Part shown: positions 8,554-17,153 of the stretch, piece after piece
Position numbering within the stretch: position 1 is the stretch's first letter
How the letters are laid out: every line of letters begins with the position of its first letter
Origin: Sphingomonas sp. PL-96
GTDB lineage: Bacteria > Pseudomonadota > Alphaproteobacteria > Sphingomonadales > Sphingomonadaceae
DNA: 64,000 nucleotides
Reading direction: 5' to 3'
Assembly: GCF_020707215.1 (NCBI RefSeq)
Contig: NZ_JAJFET010000001.1
Span: 124,001 to 188,000, forward strand
Position numbers and translations under genes: made by a program
The notes under the pieces: model-generated
What the model saw: the letters and a program-made list of their open reading frames with translations, nothing else
Databases searched by the model: none
What the model was told of the DNA's origin: nothing

Positions 8554-11229
8554 ATGTTACATTATTCGCGCCTGCTCTGGGCGACCTTGCCGCTCACGCT
8601 CGCGGCACTGGGCGCCGCGCCGACCGCCATCGCACAGACCAACGCCAGCGCGTCCACCAACGGCGAGCAGACGCCCGACGCGGTGACCGGCAGCGAGGCC
8701 GAAAGCGGGGGCGAGATCGTCGTCGTCGGTTCCTATGCGGAGAGCCTGGCTGCCGCGACCGAAACCAAGCGGCAGGCCGCCTTTGGTGTGGATGCGATCA
8801 ACGCGACCGACATCGGCAAATTCCCCGCGCAGAACGTGGCGGAAGCACTGCAGCTGGTTCCGGGTGTCGCCATCACCCGCCCGCGCGGCGAGGGCCTGTA
8901 TGTCAGCGTCCGCGGGTTGGGGCCGCAGTTCCAGAGCACGCTGCTCAACGGCCGGCCGGTCGCCATCAACGACCTGATCGAGAATGGCGGCGCCAACGGC
9001 CGCCAGTTCCGGTTCGAGATGCTGCCGGCCGAGTTCGTGTCGCAGATCGACGTGGTGAAGACGCCGACGCCGGACATGACCGAGGGTGCGCTGGGCGGCA
9101 ACATCGACGTGCACACGTTCCGCCCGCTGGAGGTGGGCAACAAGACCACGCTCAACCTGCGCGGCACCTATACGACGCTCGCCGACAAGGTGAAGCCCAA
9201 CGCGACGGCGCTTACCAGCTTCGAGAACGGCGAGGGGACGCTCGGCTTCCTGATCGCCGGGCAATATTGGGAAAAGGAGGTGCGCAACGACCGCACCTAC
9301 AACACGGGCTGGTACCTGGATAAGTTCGTGTCGGCGCTGGGCGAGGGCTTCTACACGCCGGGCCGCACGCGCCCGACGGTGGAGACCGAGAACCGCAAGC
9401 GCCTGTCGGGCATGGTGTCGGCCCAGTGGAAGCCGAGCGCAGAATTCGAGACCACGCTCGACGTGCTCGCGACCCGTCTGGACGTGGCCTATGACGAATA
9501 TGGCCTCGACATCTATCCCGACGACACCAGTGTGGCTGGGCACCGCCCGGTCATCGTGCCGGAGTCGGTGAAGCTCGACGGCAACACGGTCGTCGCTGCG
9601 ACCATCAACGACGTGCGCTTCATGGGCACGCGCGAATACAGCCTCAACCGCCACGACCTGATCACGGTCGGGTTGAAGCAGGCGTGGAACCCGGGCCGCT
9701 GGCATGTGGTCGCCAATGCCAACTGGTCCTACGCGCACAGCTACCACCCGAGCTATGCCCAAGGCACGGTGCGCAGCCGCATCCAGTTCTTCGCGCCGCT
9801 CACCTATGACGCGTCGGAGGGCTACAAGGTGGCGCCGACGATCTCCACGCCGACCGACGTGCTCGATCCGGCCAACTACACGCTCTACCCGTTCAACATC
9901 GCGCCCAAGAACAGCAAGGACTGGGACACCTATGGCCGGTTCGACGTCGACCGCGAGATGGACGGGTTCCTCACCAAGCTGAGCGCGGGCGGCGAGTACC
10001 ACTGGCGCAAGCGCGACTATTGGCGCCGCGACTTCACCGTCACGCCGGCGGCGGGCACGACGCTGACCGGCTTTGCGCCGGACGGCTTTGAGCAGATCCC
10101 GTTCGACGATTTCCTGTCAGGCGTCGATGGCGATTATCCGCGCACCTGGCTGGTGCCGATCACGGACGTGTTCTTCGACAAGCTGTTCACCGACGCGATC
10201 GCCAACGCGCCTCTGACCGCGGGCGACCTGCGCGCCTCCTATGTGGTCACCGAGGAGACGGCTGGCGGCTATGTCCGCGCCGACTATGGCTTCCCGGTCG
10301 GCAGCGTCGCCGTCACCGGCAACGTCGGCGTGCGCTACGTCCACACCGACCAGGTGGCGAGCGGAACGCTGACCACGGGCACTGTGGCGACTCCGGCAAG
10401 CTTCCCGCAGACGTTCAGCAACTGGTTGCCGAGCTTCAACCTGCGCGCCGAGCTGACCCACGACCTGGTCGCGCGACTGGCCGCCAGCCGCGTGCTGACC
10501 CGCCCCAACGTGACGCAGAGCGCGCCGCAGATCAGCGTTTCCACCGACCAGCCGACCGCAAGCGGCGGCAACCCGGCGCTGCAGCCGTTCCTGGCGACCC
10601 AGTTCGACGGCTCGTTGGAATGGTATTTCAACCGTGCCGGTTCGCTGACGGGTGCGCTGTTCTACAAGGCGATGGACGACTACATCACCGCGCAGAACAT
10701 CAACGTCGAAATTCCGGGGCGCGGTACCGTGCTGCTGAGCACACAGGTCAACGGCGGCAACGCCAAGGTCTATGGCGCGGAAGTCGCCTACAACCAGGTG
10801 TTCACCTTCCTGCCGGCGCCGTTCGACGGCCTGGGTTTCCAGGCGTCCTACACCCACACGTCGGTGCAGGCCGACTACACGGCGGGCGCGCGGCCGATCA
10901 AGGATCAGCTGATCGGCCTGTCCAAGAACAGCTTCAACGTGGTCGGCTTCTACGACAAGGGGCCGCTGTCGACGCGGCTGTCCTACACCTGGCGCGACAA
11001 GTATCTGACCGGCATCGGCAGCACGACCCAGGCGCCGACCTATCAGGCGGCGTTCGGGTCGCTGGACGGCAACTTCTCGATCCGCGCGACCGAGCAGCTG
11101 ATGTTCAGCGTGGAGGCGATCAACATCGCCAATGCCAATACCTACAGCTACAATGACCGCGAGCTGCAGTTCGGCGAGATCAACAACTACGGCCGCACCA
11201 TCCTGTTCGGCGTGCGGGCGCAGTTCTGA
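8554..11229 (+). CDS. TonB-dependent outer-membrane receptor (phosphate-locus receptor 2)
   Basis: An 891-residue outer-membrane transporter. ATG 8554 is chosen over longer in-frame starts because it begins a normal signal peptide (LPLTLAALGAAPTAIAQ) and follows a GGGGGAGAA ribosome-binding site. GGEIVVVGSYAESL near residue 55 is the TonB box and plug start; FPAQNVAEALQLVPGVAITR and VRGLGPQFQSTLLNGRP are plug motifs of the sphingomonad/Caulobacter-type receptors. The C-terminus ends GVRAQF like the first receptor. It overlaps the next gene by one base (TGATG), so it is co-translated with the PI-PLC-like enzyme, which suggests uptake of products of phospholipid or phosphoinositide head-group cleavage. 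Ligand is inference. Confidence 0.88.
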   Translation: MLHYSRLLWATLPLTLAALGAAPTAIAQTNASASTNGEQTPDAVTGSEAESGGEIVVVGSYAESLAAATETKRQAAFGVDAINATDIGKFPAQNVAEALQLVPGVAITRPRGEGLYVSVRGLGPQFQSTLLNGRPVAINDLIENGGANGRQFRFEMLPAEFVSQIDVVKTPTPDMTEGALGGNIDVHTFRPLEVGNKTTLNLRGTYTTLADKVKPNATALTSFENGEGTLGFLIAGQYWEKEVRNDRTYNTGWYLDKFVSALGEGFYTPGRTRPTVETENRKRLSGMVSAQWKPSAEFETTLDVLATRLDVAYDEYGLDIYPDDTSVAGHRPVIVPESVKLDGNTVVAATINDVRFMGTREYSLNRHDLITVGLKQAWNPGRWHVVANANWSYAHSYHPSYAQGTVRSRIQFFAPLTYDASEGYKVAPTISTPTDVLDPANYTLYPFNIAPKNSKDWDTYGRFDVDREMDGFLTKLSAGGEYHWRKRDYWRRDFTVTPAAGTTLTGFAPDGFEQIPFDDFLSGVDGDYPRTWLVPITDVFFDKLFTDAIANAPLTAGDLRASYVVTEETAGGYVRADYGFPVGSVAVTGNVGVRYVHTDQVASGTLTTGTVATPASFPQTFSNWLPSFNLRAELTHDLVARLAASRVLTRPNVTQSAPQISVSTDQPTASGGNPALQPFLATQFDGSLEWYFNRAGSLTGALFYKAMDDYITAQNINVEIPGRGTVLLSTQVNGGNAKVYGAEVAYNQVFTFLPAPFDGLGFQASYTHTSVQADYTAGARPIKDQLIGLSKNSFNVVGFYDKGPLSTRLSYTWRDKYLTGIGSTTQAPTYQAAFGSLDGNFSIRATEQLMFSVEAINIANANTYSYNDRELQFGEINNYGRTILFGVRAQF

Positions 11230-12320
11230 TGCTCAAGGCGATCCTTCTTGCCGCCGCCGCGCTGGTTTCGACCGGCGCGGCAACGCCGCGGGCGATGAAC
11301 GACATCCAGGTCGTCGGCTCGCACAACAGCTTCAAGGCGCGGATTCCGGCCGCAGTGATGGCGAAGCTCCGTGCCGCCGAGCCGAAGCTGGCTGACGGGC
11401 TGGAGTATTATCACCTGCCGCTGGCACAGCAGCTCGACGCCGGCGTTCGCCAGATCGAGCTCGACATCTTCGCCGACCCTGAGGGCGGGCGCTACGCCAA
11501 TCCCAAGGGTGAGGCCTGGGCGCGGGCGGCGGGGGAAGCCACCAGCTTCGATCGCGCGGCGATGCTCAAGCCCGGCTTCAAGGTCTTCCACATTCCCGAC
11601 GTGGATTATCTCAGCACCTGCCCGACGCTGGTGCGCTGCCTTAGCGAGGTCGACCGCTGGTCGCGCGCGCACCCCGATCATCTGCCGATCATGATCACCC
11701 TCAACGCTGCCGACACCCCGTCGGGGCGGCCGGGGATCAGCGATCCGCTGCCGCTCGACAATGCCGCGCTGCTCGACGCGCTCGACGGCGAGGTCCGGTC
11801 CGTCCTGCCGGCCGGGCGCCTCATCACGCCGGATGATGTGCGGGGGCGTGCGTCCACTCTGCGCGAGGCGATCCGCGGACAGGGGTGGCCGACGCTTGCG
11901 CAGGCGCGCGGCCGGATCTTCTTCCTGCTTGACGTGCGGGCACCCGTGTCCGACGTCTACCGGGTCGGCCATCCCTCGCTTGCGGGACGGGCGATGTTTG
12001 GTTGGTATCCGGAGGGCCAGCCCGAATCCGCAATGCAGATCGTCCAGGACCCGCTGGTGGACGGTGAGCAAATCCGGCGCTGGGTTCGCGAGGGCGTGAT
12101 CGTGCGCACCCGCACCGACGCCAACACGGTCGAGGCGCGCGCGCGGGATCACGCAAAGGCCAAGGCCGCGTTCGCAAGCGGTGCTCAGGCAGTCAGCACC
12201 GACTATTATCCCGGAGCTCCCGATCCGATTGGCACCGGTTTCGTGGTGACCCTGCCGGGCGGCGCAATGGCCGGGTGCAGCCCGGTGCGGATCGCCGGGG
12301 GATGCAAGCTGCGACCATGA
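11229..12320 (+). CDS. Secreted Ca2+-dependent PI-PLC-like phosphodiesterase
   Basis: A 363-residue protein with a signal peptide (residues 1-20, ending STGAATPRA). GSHNSFK (~35) carries the first catalytic histidine of PI-PLC-type TIM barrels, and QIELDIFAD (~77) holds the metal-binding Glu and Asp next to it. FKVFHIPDVDYLSTC and LPIMITLNA are later strands of the barrel. The arrangement matches the calcium-dependent phosphoinositide phospholipase C1-like family, which cleaves phosphodiester head groups. The start overlaps the receptor stop. With PhoA nearby, it could make phosphomonoesters that PhoA hydrolyses, allowing phosphate recovery from lipids. The exact substrate (inositol lipid or another glycerophosphodiester) is not readable. 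Confidence 0.75.
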   Translation: MLKAILLAAAALVSTGAATPRAMNDIQVVGSHNSFKARIPAAVMAKLRAAEPKLADGLEYYHLPLAQQLDAGVRQIELDIFADPEGGRYANPKGEAWARAAGEATSFDRAAMLKPGFKVFHIPDVDYLSTCPTLVRCLSEVDRWSRAHPDHLPIMITLNAADTPSGRPGISDPLPLDNAALLDALDGEVRSVLPAGRLITPDDVRGRASTLREAIRGQGWPTLAQARGRIFFLLDVRAPVSDVYRVGHPSLAGRAMFGWYPEGQPESAMQIVQDPLVDGEQIRRWVREGVIVRTRTDANTVEARARDHAKAKAAFASGAQAVSTDYYPGAPDPIGTGFVVTLPGGAMAGCSPVRIAGGCKLRP

Positions 12321-12327
12321 GGGCTTG

Positions 12328-12355
12328 CCCGACCGAGCATCGCCGCTCGGTCGGG
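12328..12355. terminator. Bidirectional terminator between converging operons
   Basis: CCCGACCGAGC and GCTCGGTCGGG form an 11-base-pair perfect stem with a 6-base loop, placed between the stop of the PI-PLC-like gene and the stop of the minus-strand TonB receptor. There is no long T-run on either side, so efficiency is uncertain. Confidence 0.65.
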
Positions 12356-12374
12356 ACTTGGCGCGTGCTTCGCG

Positions 12375-14759
12375 TCAGAAGTTGAACCGGCCGTTGACTC
12401 CGAAGTAGCGGTCCGCCTCACGCGGGATGATGTAGCGGTAGCTTCCGCCAGGCCCGCCGCTGGTGATCGACGCGGCAAAGCTCTGGTCGAACAGGTTCTT
12501 GACCTGGAAAGCGATGCGGAAGCGGTCCTGCGGGTCGATCAGCGACAGCCCTGCGTCCACCAGGGCATAGTCCCCGATCGTGGTTGCCGCGCGGATTGCC
12601 TCCGACGCGTCGAACTGGCTGATCTGTTCCGACTGCCACGACGCCTGCGCGTTGAGGCCGAGGTCGATCGCGCCGCCGGTGCGGATCCGCCAATCGCCGG
12701 CAAGCGAGGCCTTCCATTCGGGCGCATAGGGCAGCCGCGTGCCGGCCTCGATCACTCCTGTGACGGTGCCGGTCGGCTGGCGGAATTGATCGACATGGGC
12801 ATCGGTATAGGCGAGGCCGCCCGAGATCGAGACGTCGGTCGCCGGGTTCCAGATCAGGTCGAGTTCGGCACCGCGGGTCGAAATCTCGCCTGCATTGGTG
12901 AAGCGGGTGACGAGCACGCCAGCGACCACATCCGGGTTGTTCGCCTGGAAATTGTCGTACTTGGCGTAATAGCCGGCGATGTTGAGCACCAGCTGCCCGT
13001 CGAACAGCGTGTTCTTGATACCAGCTTCGTAGCTGTCGACCGTCTCCGGCTCGATGACGTTGGTGCCCGTGCCGGTCAGATTGTAAAAGATGTTGTACGC
13101 CGGCCCCTTATAGCCGCGGGTCCAGGTCGCATAGACCGTGTGGTTGCGGCTCAGGTCGAACTGGGCACCGGCCATGCCCGACCAGTTGTCGTTGGTCGTC
13201 TTGGCAGTGAAGGGCACACCGTTGGAGGCGGCGACCGCCTGGGTCTGGGCAGTCGTGGGAGCTACTCCGCCGGCCACAAGCTCGAGGTAGCGGTCGTACA
13301 CGCCCTGGTCGAAGTTCGGCTGGATGCCCGCGCCGGCCAGCGCCGTCTGACGGCTGTGGAACACGTTCAGCTGGTCATGCGTGAAGCGGATGCCGCCCAG
13401 CAGCCGCAGCCGATCGCTGAGGTTCACGGTGAAGCGGCCAAAGGCGGCGAGGTTCTTGAAGGTGGACCCAAAGGTCGCCGTACCGGTGGGCCGGGTGACG
13501 GTCACGCCAGAGGCATCGCAGGTGGTGAGGCTATCGCCATTGGGTGCGCACACGGTGACGTCGCGCCGGAAGGTGCGCTCCGTATCAGCCCAGCTGTAGA
13601 AGAGGCCGCCGACATACTCGATCAGCCCGCCGGTCGGCGAGGTGAGGCGTAGCTCCTGGGTAAAGGTCTTGCCGACCTGTGGGCCGAAATCGTGCAGCTC
13701 GTTCAGCCCGGCATTGGCATAGGGCTGGTCGAGCCAGTCACCGTCCCGGATCTCCTCATTGTCGTAGCGTCGCCACGCGGTGATGGAGGTGACGGTGTTT
13801 GCGCCCAGCGTCGCATCGATCTGGAGCGAGCCGCCATAGCTCTCCTCGTTGGTGGCGGTGACCAGGTTCTGCCGGATGCGCCGGGTCTCGTCGCCCTTGG
13901 CGGTGGGCAGCACCTGTGCCGCAAGATTGGTCGGCGTGGTGCCGATCACTTCGGCGCAGCAGTCGTCGTTCGCCCGCCGATAGTCGCCGATCAGCGTGAT
14001 GGTGAGGTCCGGGGTGGGATCGGCGACCAGGATCCCGCGTACGCCCCAGCGCTTGAAGCCGTTGACGCGCCGGTCGACATTCGACGCCTCGTTGAAGAGG
14101 TTACCGTCATAGTCGCTGTAGAAGCCGGTGACGCGCGTCGCCACATGCTCGCCGAGCGGTACGTCGACGGCGGCGCGGGCGCGATATTCGTTGCCGTTCC
14201 CGAAGAAGAAGCCGCCCTCGGCATAGCCTGAGAAGGTGTCGCCGGGCTTTTTGCTGACGATGTTGATGACGCCCGCGGAAGCGTTCTTGCCGAACAGCGT
14301 GCCCTGCGGTCCGCGCAGCACCTCGATCCGCTCGATATCGACCAGGTCGCTGAACGCTTCGCCCGCGCGGCTGTAGACGACGCCGTCCACGACGGTGGAG
14401 ACGGAGGGTTCACCCGCGATCGAAAAGGTGGAGGTGCCGACCCCGCGCAGGAACAGCGACTGGTTGATGCTGGTCCCCGCCTTGCGGAAGTTGAGGGTGG
14501 GGACGAGGTATTGCGCACTTTCCAGGTTGATGCCGCCCTGCTGCGCGATCAGGTCGCCGCTCACGACCGACACGGCGACCGGCACGTCCTGCAGCCGCTC
14601 CTCCCGCTTCTGGGCGGTGACGACGATCTCTGCGCCGCGCTGCTCCTGGGCTGCGACCGGCGCGGACCCTGCGGCAACTTCCTGAGCCGCGGCCGGCGCA
14701 GCAAGGGCGATCGCCACGGCAGCGGTTGCAACACCCGATCGTGCGAAAACAAGCTTCAT
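12375..14759 (-). CDS. TonB-dependent outer-membrane receptor of the organosulfur locus
   Basis: A 794-residue receptor. The signal peptide ends ALAAPAAAQ; GAEIVVTAQKREERLQDVP (~44) is the TonB box/plug start of the FecA/CirA-like receptors common in sphingomonads. LRGVGTSTFSIAGEPSVS and EVLRGPQGTLFGKNASAGVI are classical plug motifs. The barrel ends with FGVNGRFNF. This receptor belongs to a different subfamily from the two phosphate-locus receptors. It lies 84 bases downstream of the MFS carrier gene on the same strand, with its own upstream 13-base motif (14807-14819) shared with the divergent promoter at 18055. It should carry the sulfonated substrate, such as a sulfoquinovoside, across the outer membrane; this is inference from the neighbours. 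Confidence 0.87.
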   Translation of the reverse strand: MKLVFARSGVATAAVAIALAAPAAAQEVAAGSAPVAAQEQRGAEIVVTAQKREERLQDVPVAVSVVSGDLIAQQGGINLESAQYLVPTLNFRKAGTSINQSLFLRGVGTSTFSIAGEPSVSTVVDGVVYSRAGEAFSDLVDIERIEVLRGPQGTLFGKNASAGVINIVSKKPGDTFSGYAEGGFFFGNGNEYRARAAVDVPLGEHVATRVTGFYSDYDGNLFNEASNVDRRVNGFKRWGVRGILVADPTPDLTITLIGDYRRANDDCCAEVIGTTPTNLAAQVLPTAKGDETRRIRQNLVTATNEESYGGSLQIDATLGANTVTSITAWRRYDNEEIRDGDWLDQPYANAGLNELHDFGPQVGKTFTQELRLTSPTGGLIEYVGGLFYSWADTERTFRRDVTVCAPNGDSLTTCDASGVTVTRPTGTATFGSTFKNLAAFGRFTVNLSDRLRLLGGIRFTHDQLNVFHSRQTALAGAGIQPNFDQGVYDRYLELVAGGVAPTTAQTQAVAASNGVPFTAKTTNDNWSGMAGAQFDLSRNHTVYATWTRGYKGPAYNIFYNLTGTGTNVIEPETVDSYEAGIKNTLFDGQLVLNIAGYYAKYDNFQANNPDVVAGVLVTRFTNAGEISTRGAELDLIWNPATDVSISGGLAYTDAHVDQFRQPTGTVTGVIEAGTRLPYAPEWKASLAGDWRIRTGGAIDLGLNAQASWQSEQISQFDASEAIRAATTIGDYALVDAGLSLIDPQDRFRIAFQVKNLFDQSFAASITSGGPGGSYRYIIPREADRYFGVNGRFNF

Positions 14760-14806
14760 ACAGGCTCCCCAGGTCAGTTCTCGGCGAGCGTTATATCTCC
14801 CAGCTT

Positions 14807-14819
14807 CTAAATAGGAATA
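14807..14819. promoter_or_regulatory. CTAAATAGGAATA motif, copy 1 (upstream of TonB receptor)
   Basis: The 13-base sequence CTAAATAGGAATA lies 48-60 bases upstream of the receptor start and occurs again, exactly, at 18055-18067 between the divergent AKR and Gfo/Idh/MocA genes. With one extra flanking base pair this copy reads TTCTAAATAGGAA, with TTC...GAA ends. On the receptor strand a TATAAC element lies ~15 bases downstream and may be the -10 box. An AT-rich 13-mer shared by two promoters of one locus in such GC-rich DNA suggests a common operator. Confidence 0.5.
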
Positions 14820-14843
14820 AGCCTTTGCTTCGCGGGCGCGTCG

Positions 14844-16076
14844 TCACGCTTTAGGTGTTGGCTTGGGCATGACCGTGCGGATCCAGGCGAAGCCCAGCAG
14901 ATAGGATGCTGCCGCGAACAGGAAGAGCGGCAGGTATCCGCCGCCTGCAGCCAGCACCAAACCCGTGATCCAGACGATCGCCACTCCGCCCATGTTGCCG
15001 CAAAAAGCGCCAAAGGCGGTCACCCTGGCGACCTTGGCAGGCGGCACCATGTCGGTGATCGTGCCGAAGATGCTGAGCGAGAAGCCCTGGTGCCCGGCCA
15101 GCACCACCCCGATCATGATGGTCACGGCCCAGAAGTTGCCCAGATGGAGGACCAGGGGAACCGGGGTGACCAGCAGCGCGCAGACGAGCATCACCGTCCG
15201 CCGTACGCGCTGGGCGGGCCAGCCCGCCGCCAGAAGGCGGTCGGATACCCATCCGGCGAGCAGGGCGCCGAGACCGGAGCCCAGGAACGCAATCGCGAGC
15301 GGGATGCCAAGCTGCTCTGTCGAGAGCCCCAGTTCGCGCCGGTAGAAATCGGGAAGCCAGAAGTTCAGCAACCACCAGGTCGCGTCGGACAGGGCCTTGG
15401 CGACGACGATTGCCCAGGTCCGCCGCTCCAGCAGGATCGGCCCATAGGGGGCTGTCCCTTCGGTATCTTCGGCGGACCGAGCCTCGGCGCGATCGTCGAA
15501 CACGATCCCCCGGGCGGCGATCCACCACAGCCCCAGGATCAGAAAGCCTCCCGCGCCGGCAAAGATCAGCGCCCCCCGCCAGCCCCAGGTGGCGGCAAGT
15601 AGCGGGATGAAGAACGGCAGCGCGATGGTGCCGGCCGCGCCGATCAGGGTTCCCGCGCCGATCGCGAGCGAGCGCAGCTTGGGCCCGAACAGGATGGCAA
15701 CCGTCTTGATGGTGAGCGGCGTCTGCACCGCCTCGGTCGCGCCCAGGCCGATGCGCGCGGCAACGACCTGCCAGCCGGTCATGGCCCAGCCGTGCGCCAC
15801 GGCTGCCAGGCTCCACGCGGTGACCCCGGCGACCATGGATCGCCGCACCCCCAGCCGGTCGATCAGCCAGCCGGTGAACAGGAAGGAGAGGGCCGCCGCG
15901 AACTGGGTGACTGCAGCCAGCCGGCCGAAATCCGCGTCGGTCCAGCCGAACTCGGCCGACATGTCCGGCTTCAGGATGGCGATGATCGGACGATCCATCG
16001 CGTTGAAGATGCCGGCTGCGCACAGCAGCGCGAACAGCAGCCACGCGCGGCTGCGCGAGATCGGGGCCGGCGTCAT
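14844..16076 (-). CDS. MFS transporter, probable sulfonate/sulfosugar importer
   Basis: A 410-residue inner-membrane carrier with twelve hydrophobic segments. AMDRPIIAILKPDMSAEFGWTDA near the N-terminus and RLGVRRSMVAGV (~75-86) fit the anion/cation symporter branch of the major facilitator family, which includes hexuronate and other organic-acid carriers. It lies 12 bases after the LLM monooxygenase gene on the same strand, making a likely operon AKR - LLM - MFS. The probable task is to import the desulfonation substrate from the periplasm, where other bacteria with this pathway use an ABC transporter. The substrate is inference. Confidence 0.8.
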   Translation of the reverse strand: MTPAPISRSRAWLLFALLCAAGIFNAMDRPIIAILKPDMSAEFGWTDADFGRLAAVTQFAAALSFLFTGWLIDRLGVRRSMVAGVTAWSLAAVAHGWAMTGWQVVAARIGLGATEAVQTPLTIKTVAILFGPKLRSLAIGAGTLIGAAGTIALPFFIPLLAATWGWRGALIFAGAGGFLILGLWWIAARGIVFDDRAEARSAEDTEGTAPYGPILLERRTWAIVVAKALSDATWWLLNFWLPDFYRRELGLSTEQLGIPLAIAFLGSGLGALLAGWVSDRLLAAGWPAQRVRRTVMLVCALLVTPVPLVLHLGNFWAVTIMIGVVLAGHQGFSLSIFGTITDMVPPAKVARVTAFGAFCGNMGGVAIVWITGLVLAAGGGYLPLFLFAAASYLLGFAWIRTVMPKPTPKA

Positions 16077-16088
16077 GCGTTCAGGCGA

Positions 16089-17153
16089 TCAGACGGCAAG
16101 CGGCGCGTGGTCGAGACGGGGCAGCACATGGCGTGCGAACAGGTCCGCCTCCGCCGCATGCGGGTAGCCCGATAGGATGAATGCCTCGATCCCTGCCTCG
16201 CGATAGGCGTTCAGCTTGGCGAGAACCTGATCGGGATCCCCGACGATCGCCGCGCCGCAGCCGGAACGCGCACGGCCGATGCCGGTCCACAGGTTCGGCT
16301 CGATATAGCCGTCCTGCCGCGCGGCTTCCTCCCGCAGCTCCGCCTGGCGCGCAACGCCCGCCGACTGGCTGTCGAGCGACTTGGCGCGGATTGCATCCCC
16401 GGTCGCGGCGTCGAGCTTGGACAGCAACCGGTCGGCGGCGGCGCGCGCCTCAGCCTCGGTCTCCCGAACCACGACATGCACGCGATAGCCGAACTTGAGG
16501 GTGCGGCCGCGGCTGGCAGCGCGTTCCGTCAGGTCGGAAACGATGCCGCGCACGCCGTCCAGCGTGTCGGGCCACATCAGATAGACGTCCGCGCCTTCTG
16601 CCGCGGCCTCCCGCGCCGCCGGCGACAGGCCGCCGAAGTAGAACGGTGGGCACCTGCCCGAGACGGTGGTGAGCCGCGGCGGCGCGACGTCGAGCTGCCA
16701 GAACTCGCCGTCGTGGTGGAGGTGTTCGCCGTTCAGCAGCGTGCGCAGGATGTGCATCGCCTCCACCGTGCGGCGGTAGCGCGGCGCGCTTTCCAGCGTC
16801 TGGCCCGGCAGGTCGCTGGAGATGATGTTGACGGTCAGCCGGCCGCCGAGCATCTGGTCGATGGTGGCGATCTGGCGCGCAAGCTGCGGCGGCCAGCTCT
16901 CGCCGATACGCACCGCCATCAACAGGCGGATGCGCCGGACCAGTGCCGCCATCGCTGCCGCGAACGCCGTCGTGTCGATGCCAAGCGCATAGCCGGACGG
17001 CAGCAGAACATTGTCGAAGCCGCGGCTTTCCGCCTGCAGCACGATGTCGCGGCAATGCTCGAAGCTCGAGGCGAGCTTCGGATCCGGTACGCCCAGGAAT
17101 TCATAGTCGTCGTCGCACAGCGCCGAGAACCAGCTGACCTCGCACGGCTTCAT
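16089..17153 (-). CDS. LLM-class FMN-dependent alkanesulfonate/sulfoquinovose monooxygenase (SmoC/SsuD-like)
   Basis: A 354-residue bacterial-luciferase-fold enzyme. ATG 17153 overlaps the AKR stop (ATGA); the frame is open further upstream but lies inside the AKR gene. SWFSALCDDDYEFLG at the N-terminus, ESRGFDNVLLPSGY (~45-58), LMAVRIGESWPPQLARQIATIDQM and GGRLTVNIISSD are typical of SsuD-type sulfonate monooxygenases, which use FMNH2 and O2 to cleave a C-S bond, giving an aldehyde and sulfite. In the sulfo-SMO pathway of Agrobacterium the homologue SmoC converts sulfoquinovose to 6-oxo-glucose and sulfite, and its partner is an aldo/keto reductase, exactly the adjacent gene here. No flavin reductase is visible in the window. 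General sulfonate use is the alternative. Confidence 0.72.
   Translation of the reverse strand: MKPCEVSWFSALCDDDYEFLGVPDPKLASSFEHCRDIVLQAESRGFDNVLLPSGYALGIDTTAFAAAMAALVRRIRLLMAVRIGESWPPQLARQIATIDQMLGGRLTVNIISSDLPGQTLESAPRYRRTVEAMHILRTLLNGEHLHHDGEFWQLDVAPPRLTTVSGRCPPFYFGGLSPAAREAAAEGADVYLMWPDTLDGVRGIVSDLTERAASRGRTLKFGYRVHVVVRETEAEARAAADRLLSKLDAATGDAIRAKSLDSQSAGVARQAELREEAARQDGYIEPNLWTGIGRARSGCGAAIVGDPDQVLAKLNAYREAGIEAFILSGYPHAAEADLFARHVLPRLDHAPLAV

Noticed and set aside
8061..8555. Whole 164-codon minus-strand frame through the 8.2-8.5 kb gap as an intact gene
   Set aside because: Only the central ~27 codons resemble a real protein; the rest is antisense to phoA or runs through the hairpin, so it is entered as a remnant.
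12786..13652. Long plus-strand open frame opposite the TonB receptor
   Set aside because: It is antisense to a receptor with clear plug and barrel motifs, and its translation is rich in Arg, Gly, Val and His without domain features, as expected from the complement of GC-rich coding DNA.
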